DNA from: Pseudomonadales bacterium
Lineage (GTDB): Bacteria > Pseudomonadota > Gammaproteobacteria > Pseudomonadales > Ketobacteraceae
NCBI GenBank assembly: GCA_002701845.1
Contig: NZXG01000019.1
Span: 1 to 46,856 of the forward strand
Direction: 5' to 3'
DNA length: 46,856 nucleotides
Shown: positions 7,194 to 15,491 of the stretch, piece by piece
How positions within the stretch are numbered: the stretch's first letter is position 1
Layout of the letters: every line of letters starts with the position of its first letter
Translations under genes and position numbers: made by a program
Notes under the pieces: model-generated
Databases searched by the model: none
Seen by the model: the letters and a program-made list of their open reading frames with translations, nothing else
What the model was told of the DNA's origin: nothing

Positions 7194-8525
7194 ATGAGCA
7201 AAGCCGATGCCCCCCTGCAACGCGTGATTGAACAGACCCCGGGTGAACCCCAATACCATCAGGCCCTGGAAGACGTCATGGACACTGTGCTTCCCTATGC
7301 GGATGAGCATCCGGATTACAAACGCCAGAATTTGATCGAGCGACTGCTGGTGCCGGATCGCAGTATCCAGTTTCGCGTCACCTGGATGGACGATGAAGGA
7401 GAGGTGCAGATCAACAATGGCTGGCGGGGTCAGCACAATAACGCCATTGGCCCCTATAAAGGAGGACTGCGATTTCATCCCGCGGTCAACCTGGACACCT
7501 TCAAATTCCTGGCCTTTGAGCAGACCTTCAAGAACGCGCTCACCGGCCTGCCCATGGGGGGCGGCAAGGGCGGTGCCGACTTCAATCCCAAAGGCAAGAG
7601 TGACGCGGAGATTATGCGCTTTTGCCAGGCGTTTATGACTGAGCTGCATCATTATATCGGACCGGACCAGGACATACCGGCGGGAGATATCGGCGTGGGC
7701 TCCACCGAAATCGGTTACCTGTTTGGTACTTACAAAAAAATCACCCAGCTGCATCAGGGCGCGTTGACCGGCAAAAATCCCGCCTTTGGCGGCAGTTGCG
7801 TGCGCACCGAAGCCACTGGACACGGCTGCGTTTATTTTCTGCAGGCGGTGCTGGAGCATCAGGGTGTACAACTGGAGGATCAGCGCTGCGCGCTATCCGG
7901 CGCCGGCAATGTTGCGCTGCATACCGCGGAAAAGCTGCTCCAGTGTGGCGCCCGGGTCATCAGCTTTTCCGACAGCGGCGGTTGCCTGATTAACGCTGAC
8001 GGTTTCAGCCAAAAACAACTACAGCAAATCCAGCAGACCAAGACCCGGCATGGGGGCTCCCTCGGTGATCTTAAGCTGGAAGGCACGGAATACCGGGAAG
8101 ACGCCAAACCCTGGGAGGCGGAGTACGACATTGCCATTCCCGCCGCCACCCAAAATGAGATCGAGGAAGTGGACGCCCGCCACATTATTGATTCCGGCGC
8201 ACGGTTTTTGTGTGAAGCCGCCAATATGCCCACCACCCAGCAGGCCATGTCTCAGTTACGTGAGAAAAATCTGTGCGTCATTCCGGCCAAGGCGGCCAAC
8301 GCCGGCGGAGTGGCGGTATCCGGTTTGGAGCGGGCCCAGAATGCCCAACGCTTGTCCTGGAGCTACAAGAAAGTGGACCAGTGCCTGCAGGAAATCATGG
8401 GAGACATCCACCGCATTTGCGTGGACTACGGCGGCGGGGGTGACCAGGTGGATTACATCAAGGGCGCCAACCTGGGCGCCTTTGTGCGGGTGGCCGACGC
8501 CACCCTGGCCCACGGCTGCTACTGA
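7194..8525 (+). CDS. gdhA: NADP-dependent glutamate dehydrogenase
   Basis: A 443-residue enzyme catalysing the reversible reductive amination of 2-oxoglutarate with ammonium and NADPH, one of the two ammonia assimilation routes. The family hallmarks are all present: NNAIGPYKGGLRFHP, the catalytic lysine region LTGLPMGGGKGGADF, QDIPAGDIGVG, GGSCVRTEATG and the nucleotide-binding GAGNVALH turn. Its length is close to the 447 residues of the E. coli enzyme. I start at the ATG at 7194 with AGGA 7-10 bases before it; the frame is open for 41 more codons that do not resemble the family. The stop overlaps the end of the convergent prenyltransferase gene by 7 bp. It is divergent from the MFS gene. 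Confidence 0.97.
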   Translation: MSKADAPLQRVIEQTPGEPQYHQALEDVMDTVLPYADEHPDYKRQNLIERLLVPDRSIQFRVTWMDDEGEVQINNGWRGQHNNAIGPYKGGLRFHPAVNLDTFKFLAFEQTFKNALTGLPMGGGKGGADFNPKGKSDAEIMRFCQAFMTELHHYIGPDQDIPAGDIGVGSTEIGYLFGTYKKITQLHQGALTGKNPAFGGSCVRTEATGHGCVYFLQAVLEHQGVQLEDQRCALSGAGNVALHTAEKLLQCGARVISFSDSGGCLINADGFSQKQLQQIQQTKTRHGGSLGDLKLEGTEYREDAKPWEAEYDIAIPAATQNEIEEVDARHIIDSGARFLCEAANMPTTQQAMSQLREKNLCVIPAKAANAGGVAVSGLERAQNAQRLSWSYKKVDQCLQEIMGDIHRICVDYGGGGDQVDYIKGANLGAFVRVADATLAHGCY

Positions 8526-9415
8526 CCGCCCACCAGCAGTGCCACACTGAGCACCACCGGGGTAATCAGCGCCGTGGCCACATTTAATGCCAGCCAATGG
8601 TGGTGGTGGGCCAGCGCCTGGCCGTGACGATAGGCCCCCCAGCCCGCGGCCAGCCCCGGTAACAGGGCCACCATGGCCCACAGTGCCGAACGCGGCAGCA
8701 GGCCCACCGCCACATAGATCAGTAACAGCGCCAGCGCCGCCAGCCACATCAACAGATAAGCCCGGTTACTGGCGCGGAAGCCGTAGGCGATGGGGAAGTG
8801 GTAGCGGCCGCTGGCGGCGTCCGCCTCCGCATCGGGATACTGATTCAACAGCAACAGGTTATTCACCAGCATAAAAGGTATCAGCCCCAGCAGCCAGGCG
8901 GACCACCAGTAACTGCCGGTGAGCACAAACTGGGTGCCCGCCACCATTAGCAGGCCAAAGCCCAGCCCCGGGGCCACCAGACACAGCCAGGGCCGGCGGT
9001 TAATCCAGCGGGTGTATACCAGAATCAACAGCACGCCCACCAGCCCCAAAGGCGCGATGGCCGGACCATGGCGCTGAATGAAGTACAGCCCGATGAGAAT
9101 CACCAGGCCCAGACTCACCAGCGCCGCCGCCAGCACCCAATAGCGTTGTTCCGGATGCTGGGGCAAAGCTCCGCTGCCGCCGCTGAAGGGCGTGCGTTGG
9201 GTGCGCAAATCCAGACCGCTGGTGAAGTCCTGGTATTCGTTCAGAGTATTCACCGCCACATGGGCCAGTACCGCCCCCAGCAGGGCCAGAATCAGGGGAA
9301 TGACCGGCACCGGCTGCCCGGAGGCCCACACCAGCGCCGCCCCCAGAGCCACGCAAGCGGGGGGCAACAGCAGAAATGGCAGCCGCGCGGACTGCAGGAT
9401 TACGGCAGCACTCAT
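8519..9415 (-). CDS. UbiA-family prenyltransferase (MenA-like)
   Basis: A 298-residue integral membrane protein with about eight hydrophobic helices and the two Asp-rich motifs of UbiA prenyltransferases: NTLNEYQDFTSGLD (first, magnesium and diphosphate binding) and NQYPDAEADAASGR (second). The spacing and the N-E-Y-x-D form resemble MenA (1,4-dihydroxy-2-naphthoate polyprenyltransferase) more than UbiA. No other menaquinone gene is in the window, so the aromatic acceptor is uncertain. Its ATG overlaps the stop of the alpha/beta hydrolase in an ATGA, so the pair is translationally coupled and it is the last gene of a three-gene operon starting with the DUF748 gene. Confidence 0.8.
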   Translation of the reverse strand: MSAAVILQSARLPFLLLPPACVALGAALVWASGQPVPVIPLILALLGAVLAHVAVNTLNEYQDFTSGLDLRTQRTPFSGGSGALPQHPEQRYWVLAAALVSLGLVILIGLYFIQRHGPAIAPLGLVGVLLILVYTRWINRRPWLCLVAPGLGFGLLMVAGTQFVLTGSYWWSAWLLGLIPFMLVNNLLLLNQYPDAEADAASGRYHFPIAYGFRASNRAYLLMWLAALALLLIYVAVGLLPRSALWAMVALLPGLAAGWGAYRHGQALAHHHHWLALNVATALITPVVLSVALLVGGQ

Positions 9416-10185
9416 GATGTCAGTTCCCCCCGTTGCCAGCGCTGTATCTGTTGAATGATCCAGGGGCCGTCGTCCAGGGGCAGATCGTGGCCGGCCCGGG
9501 GATGGGTGACCAGAGGCCACCCCCACTTCTCCGCCAGCCGCTGTGAGCACACCGGATTCACCAGCCGGTCGTGGGCACTGCTCAGTAACAGGACCCGGTC
9601 ATGGGGGCGATGTTGAGGGGCCCGATAACGGGCCGCGGCCACCATCTGGCGTATGGCGTTACGGCTGCTGGTGGGGTGGGTGTGCGCATAGGTGGCCCAC
9701 TTGGCCGCCAGTTCCCGCTTGTGGGGGTACAGATTGCTGCTGATATCCAGAATCAGTTGCTCCCGTTCCTCGGCGCTGTTATTGGTGACCAGAGCCTTCA
9801 GAATGGCAGGGTAATTCTGTGGTCGCAAGCGCTCCAGGGGATTGCCCACATTGCGCAGCGACGAATTGATGATCACCGCTGACCGCACTTCCCGCCCATG
9901 GCGGTGCAACCATTCTATGGCCACCATGCCCCCCAGGGAAATAGCCAGCAAATTCAGCGGCGCTGACACGCCTTTTCGCTGCAGCTGACTGCGGGCCGAT
10001 TCCATCATCCCCCCGACGCTCAAGGGGCTGGAGCGATCGCACAGAGTGCCGTTGCCGGGCAGGTCCAGCGGTTCCACCCGGGTCCGGGGAAAAGCCTCCT
10101 GAAACAGTTGGGGAAAGCGTTCCCAGTGTTTCTGCTGGCGCACCAGCCCCCGCAAAAATACCCAGGTGCCAGCCACTTCGCTCAC
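9412..10185 (-). CDS. Alpha/beta hydrolase
   Basis: A 257-residue soluble alpha/beta-fold hydrolase. The nucleophile elbow is LAISLGGMV (Ser in A-I-S-L-G in place of the usual G-x-S-x-G), the acid is likely Asp in SSAHDRLV and the base His in RAGHDLPLDD, so the triad looks complete. The oxyanion region WVFLRGLVR replaces the common H-G motif. It begins with GTG, whose last bases form the TGA stop of the DUF748 gene, and its own stop overlaps the start of the prenyltransferase gene, so all three proteins are made together. The substrate is unknown; the neighbours (an envelope AsmA-like protein and a prenyltransferase) hint at a lipid or quinone-related ester. Confidence 0.8.
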   Translation of the reverse strand: MSEVAGTWVFLRGLVRQQKHWERFPQLFQEAFPRTRVEPLDLPGNGTLCDRSSPLSVGGMMESARSQLQRKGVSAPLNLLAISLGGMVAIEWLHRHGREVRSAVIINSSLRNVGNPLERLRPQNYPAILKALVTNNSAEEREQLILDISSNLYPHKRELAAKWATYAHTHPTSSRNAIRQMVAAARYRAPQHRPHDRVLLLSSAHDRLVNPVCSQRLAEKWGWPLVTHPRAGHDLPLDDGPWIIQQIQRWQRGELTS

Positions 10186-13100
10186 AGCGGTTCGAGCCCC
10201 AGCTTGACGGCGGTTTGGCCCAGATCCTCGCGCCGGGCCTGGGCCATGGTCACCCGGGTGTGATCCAGCTGCAGCTGATCCACCAGATGTTGCTTGATGG
10301 CCAGTGCCCGCCGGTCTGCCAGGGCCAGCAGATCCTCATCACTGACGCTCAGGCGGGACAGCAAATCCTCGACCATAAGCGCCTGCACCCGCTGATCGAT
10401 GGCCTCGCTGTCCAGTTCCGGCCGGGCCGCGCGCAGCTCCGCGGCCCGGGCCTCGGCATCCGCCAGACCCTGATCCCGATTGATGGCCCGCAGCGCCTCC
10501 CAATTGGCCGGTTGCCGCCACCAGGGGGATTCCGCCTCCCGCCGCAGGGTTTCCGGGGCGATACCACGGCGCTGCGCCACTTGCGCTTGGAGCTGCTGTT
10601 GCCGCAACCCCTCGCGATCCCGGTCCGCGGCGGTGCCGGTGATCCGCACCCGCAACTGCGGCCGCTGGTCCAGCGCCTGTTTCAGCTGCTGTAAGCGTTG
10701 CCGGTTATCCGCGTCCAGGCGGGCGGCGCCGGCGGCAAACGCCACCTTACCCAGATCTTCGCCGCCCCCCACCAGGGAGCCCAGCAACTGAAACGGCGAG
10801 GTGGCGGCCTTGACCAGCACATTGATGAATGCCTGCAACACCACCCCGGACACACTGAAGCCGGGGTCGCTGATGTCACCGGAGACCCCCACGTTCAGAT
10901 CAATCACGCCGTTGACGTTACGCAGCAGCGCCAGGCCCAGTGCCACCGGGGCGTTCACCACCGCCTCGCCGGGTACCTTGTCACCCAGATAGAGCTGGTC
11001 GGCCCGCACCTGGTTTTTCCCCTGCAGACGCCCCTGCTGCAGGCTGTAATCCAAATCCAGGCTGAGGGTGCCACGGGCCAGCTTGTAGCCGATAAACTCC
11101 GTGGCATAGGGGGAGAAAGGCGGCATTTCCAGGCCACTGAGCTGACTGGTAAAGGCAAACCCCGGCTGCTGCGCCAAAGGTTGCAGGGTGCCCTCAAACT
11201 GCAGCGGTGCGTAGCGATCCACTTTGCCTTTCAAACTGAACGGGGTGGCCTGCTCCCGGCACGAACCCAGCTCCGCCAGTTTCAGATCCAGGTTGTGAAT
11301 GGCGGTACTGAAGCCCGATTCCACACTGCGATCCTCGAACCGCACCAAGCCCTCGCTGATATGGGTGGCGCCAAGACGATACTGCCAGGGCACCACCGCC
11401 GCCTCCGTGGCGTTGTCCCCGGCGCTGGTTTCCGCCGCTTCCGGCGGCGGCTCGGGCTGTTCCGTGGCTTGCCCCTGCGGCCCGGCTTTTATGATACCGG
11501 CCCAGTTCAATCCCTGCGGGTCCCTGGCCACCAGGGTCTCCGGCCCCTGTAACGCCAGCTCCGCCACCGCGATGGACTCGGCTCCGGTGTCCAGCTCGAT
11601 ACCATTTACCTGTAACTGCTCAAAGCGCAGCAGGGAGCGACCGTTACGGGTGTCCTGGCCGTTGAAGTCGCTGATTTGCAACTGGCCGCTGACCGTCACC
11701 GGCATGGTCTCCTCCGCGGCCACGTTGATATCGGCTTCCAACTGCAGACGCCCCTGCTGCAGCCGCAGATAACTGGCCCGCTCCACATAATCGGACACCG
11801 GTGCCAGCGGCACCTCCCGGGCGTTGAAACTCAGGGCGGCGCTGAAAGGCACCAGCACCAGGTGACCATCCAGCGCCAGCTCACCGGTGTCATTGAGCAC
11901 CGCGTCCACCTGCAGCCGGGTTTCCTGTTTCTCATTCAGCGTCAGATTCTGCAAAGACAGGTTTAACTGCGATAGAGTCTGCGCCTGCTCAATGGCCGGA
12001 TCCCGGTCCGTGAAGTGAATCCTGCCATCCACCAGCCGGGCATTCTCCACCAGCAGATTCCAGGCCTGGGTATCCGCCGGCTCCGTGGCCAGGCTGCCTT
12101 GATCGGGGGCGCTATTCTGCTGCGCCACCTCCCGCGCCAGCAGATGCTGAATGCGGAATTTACCGTCCTCACCCAGCCACTGGTTGAACTCTGGCTGCTG
12201 CAACCGGATGCTGGCCACCGCCAGCGAGCGTTGCGCCAGGTCCAGGGTAATCCCCTCCACCACAATGCGTTCGACTCGGGCCATGGGCGGGTCCGTCACC
12301 GCGTCATCCAGGCCCAGTTCCGTGACTGTGATGGCGCCCTGCTGCAGCAGCAGCTGCAGCGAAGCCTGTGGCTGCCCGTCCTGTTGCTGCCCATGCTGTT
12401 GCTGAAGCGTCAGCTGCGTCTGCAGGTCCAGCTTGCCGTCACTGATCCGTAACGGCACCACCTGATGCAGAAAATCGCTGAATTCCGTCAGCGCCACCGC
12501 CCGGGCGGTAATCCGGCTGTCCACCTGCAACGGGTCCAGCCGGTAATCACCCCCCAGTTGGATTTCACCGCCACCGGGAATCGCCGCGGTAATGCTAAAG
12601 GGATTGAGCTGTTCTTCGCCGGTGGCCAGGTACAGGTCGTGCACCTCGATACTGATATCGGCTATTTCCGAGCGCGCCGGCTGCGATCCAGCGGCATCCA
12701 CATAACGCATACGGCCGCGGTTAATGACAGTTTTATCCACCGCCAGCGCCACTCCGCCACTCTCCGCTGCGGCGGACTCCTGCGCTTGCTGATCGGCGCC
12801 GGACTGCAGCCGTTGCAGAATATCGGAGAAATTAAACCCTTCCTGCTGACGCTCGATATACACCTGTGGCCGCTGCAGATCCACGGTCTGCAGTTTTATC
12901 TGCCAGCCAAACAGCGAACCCCAGGGGGAAAAGTCCACGTACAGCTGATCGAACGCCAGCAGCGGTGATTCCGCCGGGGTCTGGCCCGCCACCGAGAACT
13001 GCTCCACCCGCAGGGACAGCGCGAAGGGATTGAAGGCCACAGGCTGGACCTGAATATCGCGACCGATCATCGCCGCCAGATCCTGCTCCACCAGCTGTTT

Positions 13101-13220
13101 CAGCCGGTTCGGCAGGTACAGATAAGACAACGCCACATACAGCAGATACAGCAACACCAGGGCCAGCAGCGTCCAGTGGTACCAGCGCAGGGTTTTCAAG
13201 CGGTGGGAGAAGGTGCTCAC
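10182..13220 (-). CDS. DUF748 (AsmA-like) envelope protein
   Basis: A 1012-residue protein of the DUF748 group, relatives of AsmA and other long bridge-like envelope proteins. Residues about 14-35 form one N-terminal membrane anchor (WYHWTLLALVLLYLLYVALS); the rest should be periplasmic. Early residues show the AsmA-like pattern (MIGRDIQVQPVAFNPFALSLRV), then several repeated beta-rich segments. Near residue 770 NGVIDLNVGVSGDISDPGFSVSGVV is a signature of the DUF748 C-terminal domain. Family members are thought to act in outer-membrane lipid or protein homeostasis, but this one is not characterised. It is the first gene of the operon with the hydrolase and prenyltransferase and is divergent from the LpoB-like gene across 210 bp. 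Confidence 0.85.
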   Translation of the reverse strand: MSTFSHRLKTLRWYHWTLLALVLLYLLYVALSYLYLPNRLKQLVEQDLAAMIGRDIQVQPVAFNPFALSLRVEQFSVAGQTPAESPLLAFDQLYVDFSPWGSLFGWQIKLQTVDLQRPQVYIERQQEGFNFSDILQRLQSGADQQAQESAAAESGGVALAVDKTVINRGRMRYVDAAGSQPARSEIADISIEVHDLYLATGEEQLNPFSITAAIPGGGEIQLGGDYRLDPLQVDSRITARAVALTEFSDFLHQVVPLRISDGKLDLQTQLTLQQQHGQQQDGQPQASLQLLLQQGAITVTELGLDDAVTDPPMARVERIVVEGITLDLAQRSLAVASIRLQQPEFNQWLGEDGKFRIQHLLAREVAQQNSAPDQGSLATEPADTQAWNLLVENARLVDGRIHFTDRDPAIEQAQTLSQLNLSLQNLTLNEKQETRLQVDAVLNDTGELALDGHLVLVPFSAALSFNAREVPLAPVSDYVERASYLRLQQGRLQLEADINVAAEETMPVTVSGQLQISDFNGQDTRNGRSLLRFEQLQVNGIELDTGAESIAVAELALQGPETLVARDPQGLNWAGIIKAGPQGQATEQPEPPPEAAETSAGDNATEAAVVPWQYRLGATHISEGLVRFEDRSVESGFSTAIHNLDLKLAELGSCREQATPFSLKGKVDRYAPLQFEGTLQPLAQQPGFAFTSQLSGLEMPPFSPYATEFIGYKLARGTLSLDLDYSLQQGRLQGKNQVRADQLYLGDKVPGEAVVNAPVALGLALLRNVNGVIDLNVGVSGDISDPGFSVSGVVLQAFINVLVKAATSPFQLLGSLVGGGEDLGKVAFAAGAARLDADNRQRLQQLKQALDQRPQLRVRITGTAADRDREGLRQQQLQAQVAQRRGIAPETLRREAESPWWRQPANWEALRAINRDQGLADAEARAAELRAARPELDSEAIDQRVQALMVEDLLSRLSVSDEDLLALADRRALAIKQHLVDQLQLDHTRVTMAQARREDLGQTAVKLGLEPL

Positions 13221-13430
13221 GGTCAGGGTTCCTTATCCGGAAAAAAGTGGGGAGTCACCGGGATCAAAGGCACAGCCCGCCCAGTATACTGATTTTGAGA
13301 GTATTCGTCGTGACAGGGGCCATCCGGTTTCCGGTTCGGCCCACTGACACCCCGGCTCTTGATTGCGGCGGGCAATCCATGGACACTAGCGGTTGGCTAA
13401 TTCCCCACAACAATAATGCAGAGAGGGTTA

Positions 13431-14027
13431 ATGACTAAATCATTCCTGGCCAGCGCAGCCATCGCGCTGATGCTGGCGCTTGCCGGTTGCGCCAATACTG
13501 TTAAGTACGATGAATCCATTGCCGGCGGCACCACCCGCACCCAGACCGATGACGGCACCATCAGCAACGCGGTCAACTCCATGCTGGAAGCCATGCTGGC
13601 GGATTCGCAGGTGCAGGCCGCCACCCGCAGCGCCCGGCCCATGCTGGCGGTATTCGGCCTCATCAACTTCACCTACGATCCGGTGGACCTGGCGGCGGTG
13701 AACAGTCAGTTAATGAATACACTCAGTGAAACCAACCACTTTCGGTTCGCCGATCAGGCGGCCATGACGGCGGCCAGCGAGCAGTGGAAGGACAATCTTT
13801 ATCAGCTGTTTGAGCAGCCCGCCAGCGGGCAGCAGCTGGCTCAGGCGGTGGACGCCGATTACCTGCTGGTGGGCGAAATCAGCAACCTGATCCGCACCGA
13901 GCCGAAAACCAAGAAAGTGTTCTACCGGGTGGGTTTGAAGCTGCTGGATGCCAACAGTGGCGAGTTTCTGTGGCAGGGCAAGCGGGAACTGCTGAAGAGC
14001 GAGAAAGACATCATTTACGGCATCTGA
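13431..14027 (+). CDS. LpoB-like penicillin-binding protein activator lipoprotein
   Basis: A 198-residue outer-membrane lipoprotein. The N-terminus has a signal peptide ending in a lipobox (LALAGC), then a short linker and a globular domain with PMLAVFGLINFTYDPVDL, NTLSETNHFRFADQ, and DADYLLVGEISNLIR, the order seen in LpoB, which activates the peptidoglycan synthase PBP1B from the outer membrane. Its length is near that of E. coli LpoB (213). I use the ATG at 13431 with GAGAGGG just upstream, rather than an in-frame start 5 codons earlier. The stop overlaps the end of the convergent crystallin-J1-like gene by 13 bp. Confidence 0.8.
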   Translation: MTKSFLASAAIALMLALAGCANTVKYDESIAGGTTRTQTDDGTISNAVNSMLEAMLADSQVQAATRSARPMLAVFGLINFTYDPVDLAAVNSQLMNTLSETNHFRFADQAAMTAASEQWKDNLYQLFEQPASGQQLAQAVDADYLLVGEISNLIRTEPKTKKVFYRVGLKLLDANSGEFLWQGKRELLKSEKDIIYGI

Positions 14028-14410
14028 GCGCGGGCCGCGGGTTCCGGAACTGGCGCAGGGCCCTCAGCGCCACACACCGCCACCACTTCGATGGGGCCCA
14101 CAATGTGGGCGTTGAAGTCCTCCAGCGCCGGCGCCGGAATCCGGTATTCCCAATGCTCGTCACCCCCCACGCAGAACCGGGGCCAGCGCTGCAGATAGTC
14201 CGCTTCCACCCGAAACCGGGTGATATAACCGACCCCGGAATGAGGCACGTGCCAGTGACGGGCGATCCAGCGGGCGAAGGCCTCCCGCTCCAGGGGATAA
14301 AAATAGGCTTGATTGCGGCGCCGGGGCGGAAACCGGCGCCCGCCCGACGCCAGCACCGCCTGCAACTGGCCGGGCCCAATGGGTCGATAAAGCAAACGTG
14401 ACGGCAGCAT
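14015..14410 (-). CDS. ADP-ribosylation/crystallin J1-like protein
   Basis: A 131-residue soluble protein resembling a widespread family often annotated 'ADP-ribosylation/crystallin J1': LLYRPIGPGQLQAVLASGG, RFPPRRRNQAYFYPL, HWHVPHSGVGYITRFRVEADYL, HWEYRIPAPALEDFNAHIVGPIEV. No ADP-ribosylhydrolase Asp-rich motif is visible, so the annotation name should not be read as a function. The ATG at 14410 has GGAGA 5-6 bases upstream; longer frames reaching 14602 run through another small gene. It lies 14 bp after that 56-residue frame in the same direction, which suggests an operon, and it is convergent with the LpoB-like gene. Confidence 0.7.
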   Translation of the reverse strand: MLPSRLLYRPIGPGQLQAVLASGGRRFPPRRRNQAYFYPLEREAFARWIARHWHVPHSGVGYITRFRVEADYLQRWPRFCVGGDEHWEYRIPAPALEDFNAHIVGPIEVVAVCGAEGPAPVPEPAARAQMP

Positions 14411-14424
14411 GGGTCTCTCCTCAA

Positions 14425-14595
14425 TCAGTGCGGCATTGTAACGGACTGGCGGGCGTAATCCGAGACCGGCGCCACAAAGTCCCGGGCCGCCGGCGGGCTT
14501 AACCCCCCCAGCACAAAGACCATAGCCGCCAGGGTCAGGGCGCCGGCATAACAGCCGCTGTGCCAGCGCCCCCTCAGGGTCAGTAATGATGACAT
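14425..14595 (-). CDS. Small single-span membrane or exported peptide, 56 residues
   Basis: A 56-codon frame starting MSSLLTLRGRWHSGCYAG, with one hydrophobic segment (ALTLAAMVFVLGGL) and then PPAARDFVAP. It has a well-placed AGAGG 6 bases before the ATG and ends 14 bp before the start of the crystallin-J1-like gene. The charge pattern (Arg before, acidic after) would place the N-terminus inside. It may be a small membrane protein or a signal-peptide-bearing peptide; PAA-R could serve as a cleavage site. No family is recognised. The support is the ribosome binding site and the operon spacing only. Confidence 0.45.
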   Translation of the reverse strand: MSSLLTLRGRWHSGCYAGALTLAAMVFVLGGLSPPAARDFVAPVSDYARQSVTMPH

Positions 14596-14783
14596 TCGAC
14601 ACCTCTGTCGTTTACCGGAGTCGGTGTCCAGTAAAACAACTCATGCTGACAAACCAGGGTGGCAATGGTGGCCAATTGGCCCGCAATTATGATCAATTGT
14701 GGCGTCCCCTGTGGACGGCGTTCCCCTGAGGTACACTTAGGGCCTAAAGCAACAGGCCACCCACCGGATGACCCCGCACCAAC

Positions 14784-15488
14784 ATGAGTAAACACATTGC
14801 ACTGATCGAAGACGAGGCGGCGATTCGCGAAAACTACCAGGCCTTCCTCAGCGCCCAGGGCTATCGCGTGAGCACCTATGCCTCGCGCCCGGAGGCCCTG
14901 GCGGCATTGCGCCAGCGGCTGCCGGACATGGCGGTGATCGATATCGGGCTGCAGGATGAAATCGAAGGGGGCTTCGAGTTGTGCCGGGAACTGCGCCATC
15001 TGGCACCCCGTCTGCCGATTTTGTTTCTCACCGCCCGCGACAGCGAACTGGACGCCATTTCCGGGTTACGGCTGGGGGCAGATGACTATCTCACCAAGGA
15101 CATCAGCCTGCCGCACCTGGCGGCCCGCATCACCGCCCTGTTCCGCCGTCTGGAGGCACTGCGCCAGCCCGAAGGCCCCAACCAGCCCCTGCAACGGGGG
15201 CCGTTGCGGCTGGACCTGGATCGCCTGCACGCCAGCTGGCACCAGCAACCCCTGGAGCTGACCCTGACCGAATTCTGGATTCTCCATGCCCTGGCCCAGC
15301 GCCCCGGCCACGTGAAAAACCGCCAGCAACTGATGGACGCCGCCAGCGTGGTGCTGGATGACAATACCATCACCTCCCACATCAAACGCATCCGGCGCAA
15401 GTTCCAGCAGATCGATCCGGCGTTTGACGCCATCCAGACCGTGTACGGGATGGGGTACCGCTGGCACGCCGCCGTCCCGGAGACGTAA
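14784..15488 (+). CDS. OmpR-type response regulator, resembling the dedicated-sortase-system regulator
   Basis: A 234-residue response regulator. The receiver domain has the acidic pocket (IEDE, residues 9-11), phosphorylatable D53 in AVIDIGL and K105 in DYLTKD. A linker leads to an OmpR/PhoB winged helix (LTLTEFWILHALAQRPGHVKNRQQLMD ... DDNTITSHIKRIRRKF ... IQTVYGMGYRW). The QDEIEGGFELCRELRHL and GLRLGADDYLTKD stretches closely resemble the response regulator of the 'proteobacterial dedicated sortase system'. That family assignment is from memory of the pattern. The kinase starts 3 bp after its stop, so the pair is one operon. No sortase or sortase substrate is seen in the window. Confidence 0.85.
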   Translation: MSKHIALIEDEAAIRENYQAFLSAQGYRVSTYASRPEALAALRQRLPDMAVIDIGLQDEIEGGFELCRELRHLAPRLPILFLTARDSELDAISGLRLGADDYLTKDISLPHLAARITALFRRLEALRQPEGPNQPLQRGPLRLDLDRLHASWHQQPLELTLTEFWILHALAQRPGHVKNRQQLMDAASVVLDDNTITSHIKRIRRKFQQIDPAFDAIQTVYGMGYRWHAAVPET

Positions 15489-15491
15489 TCC

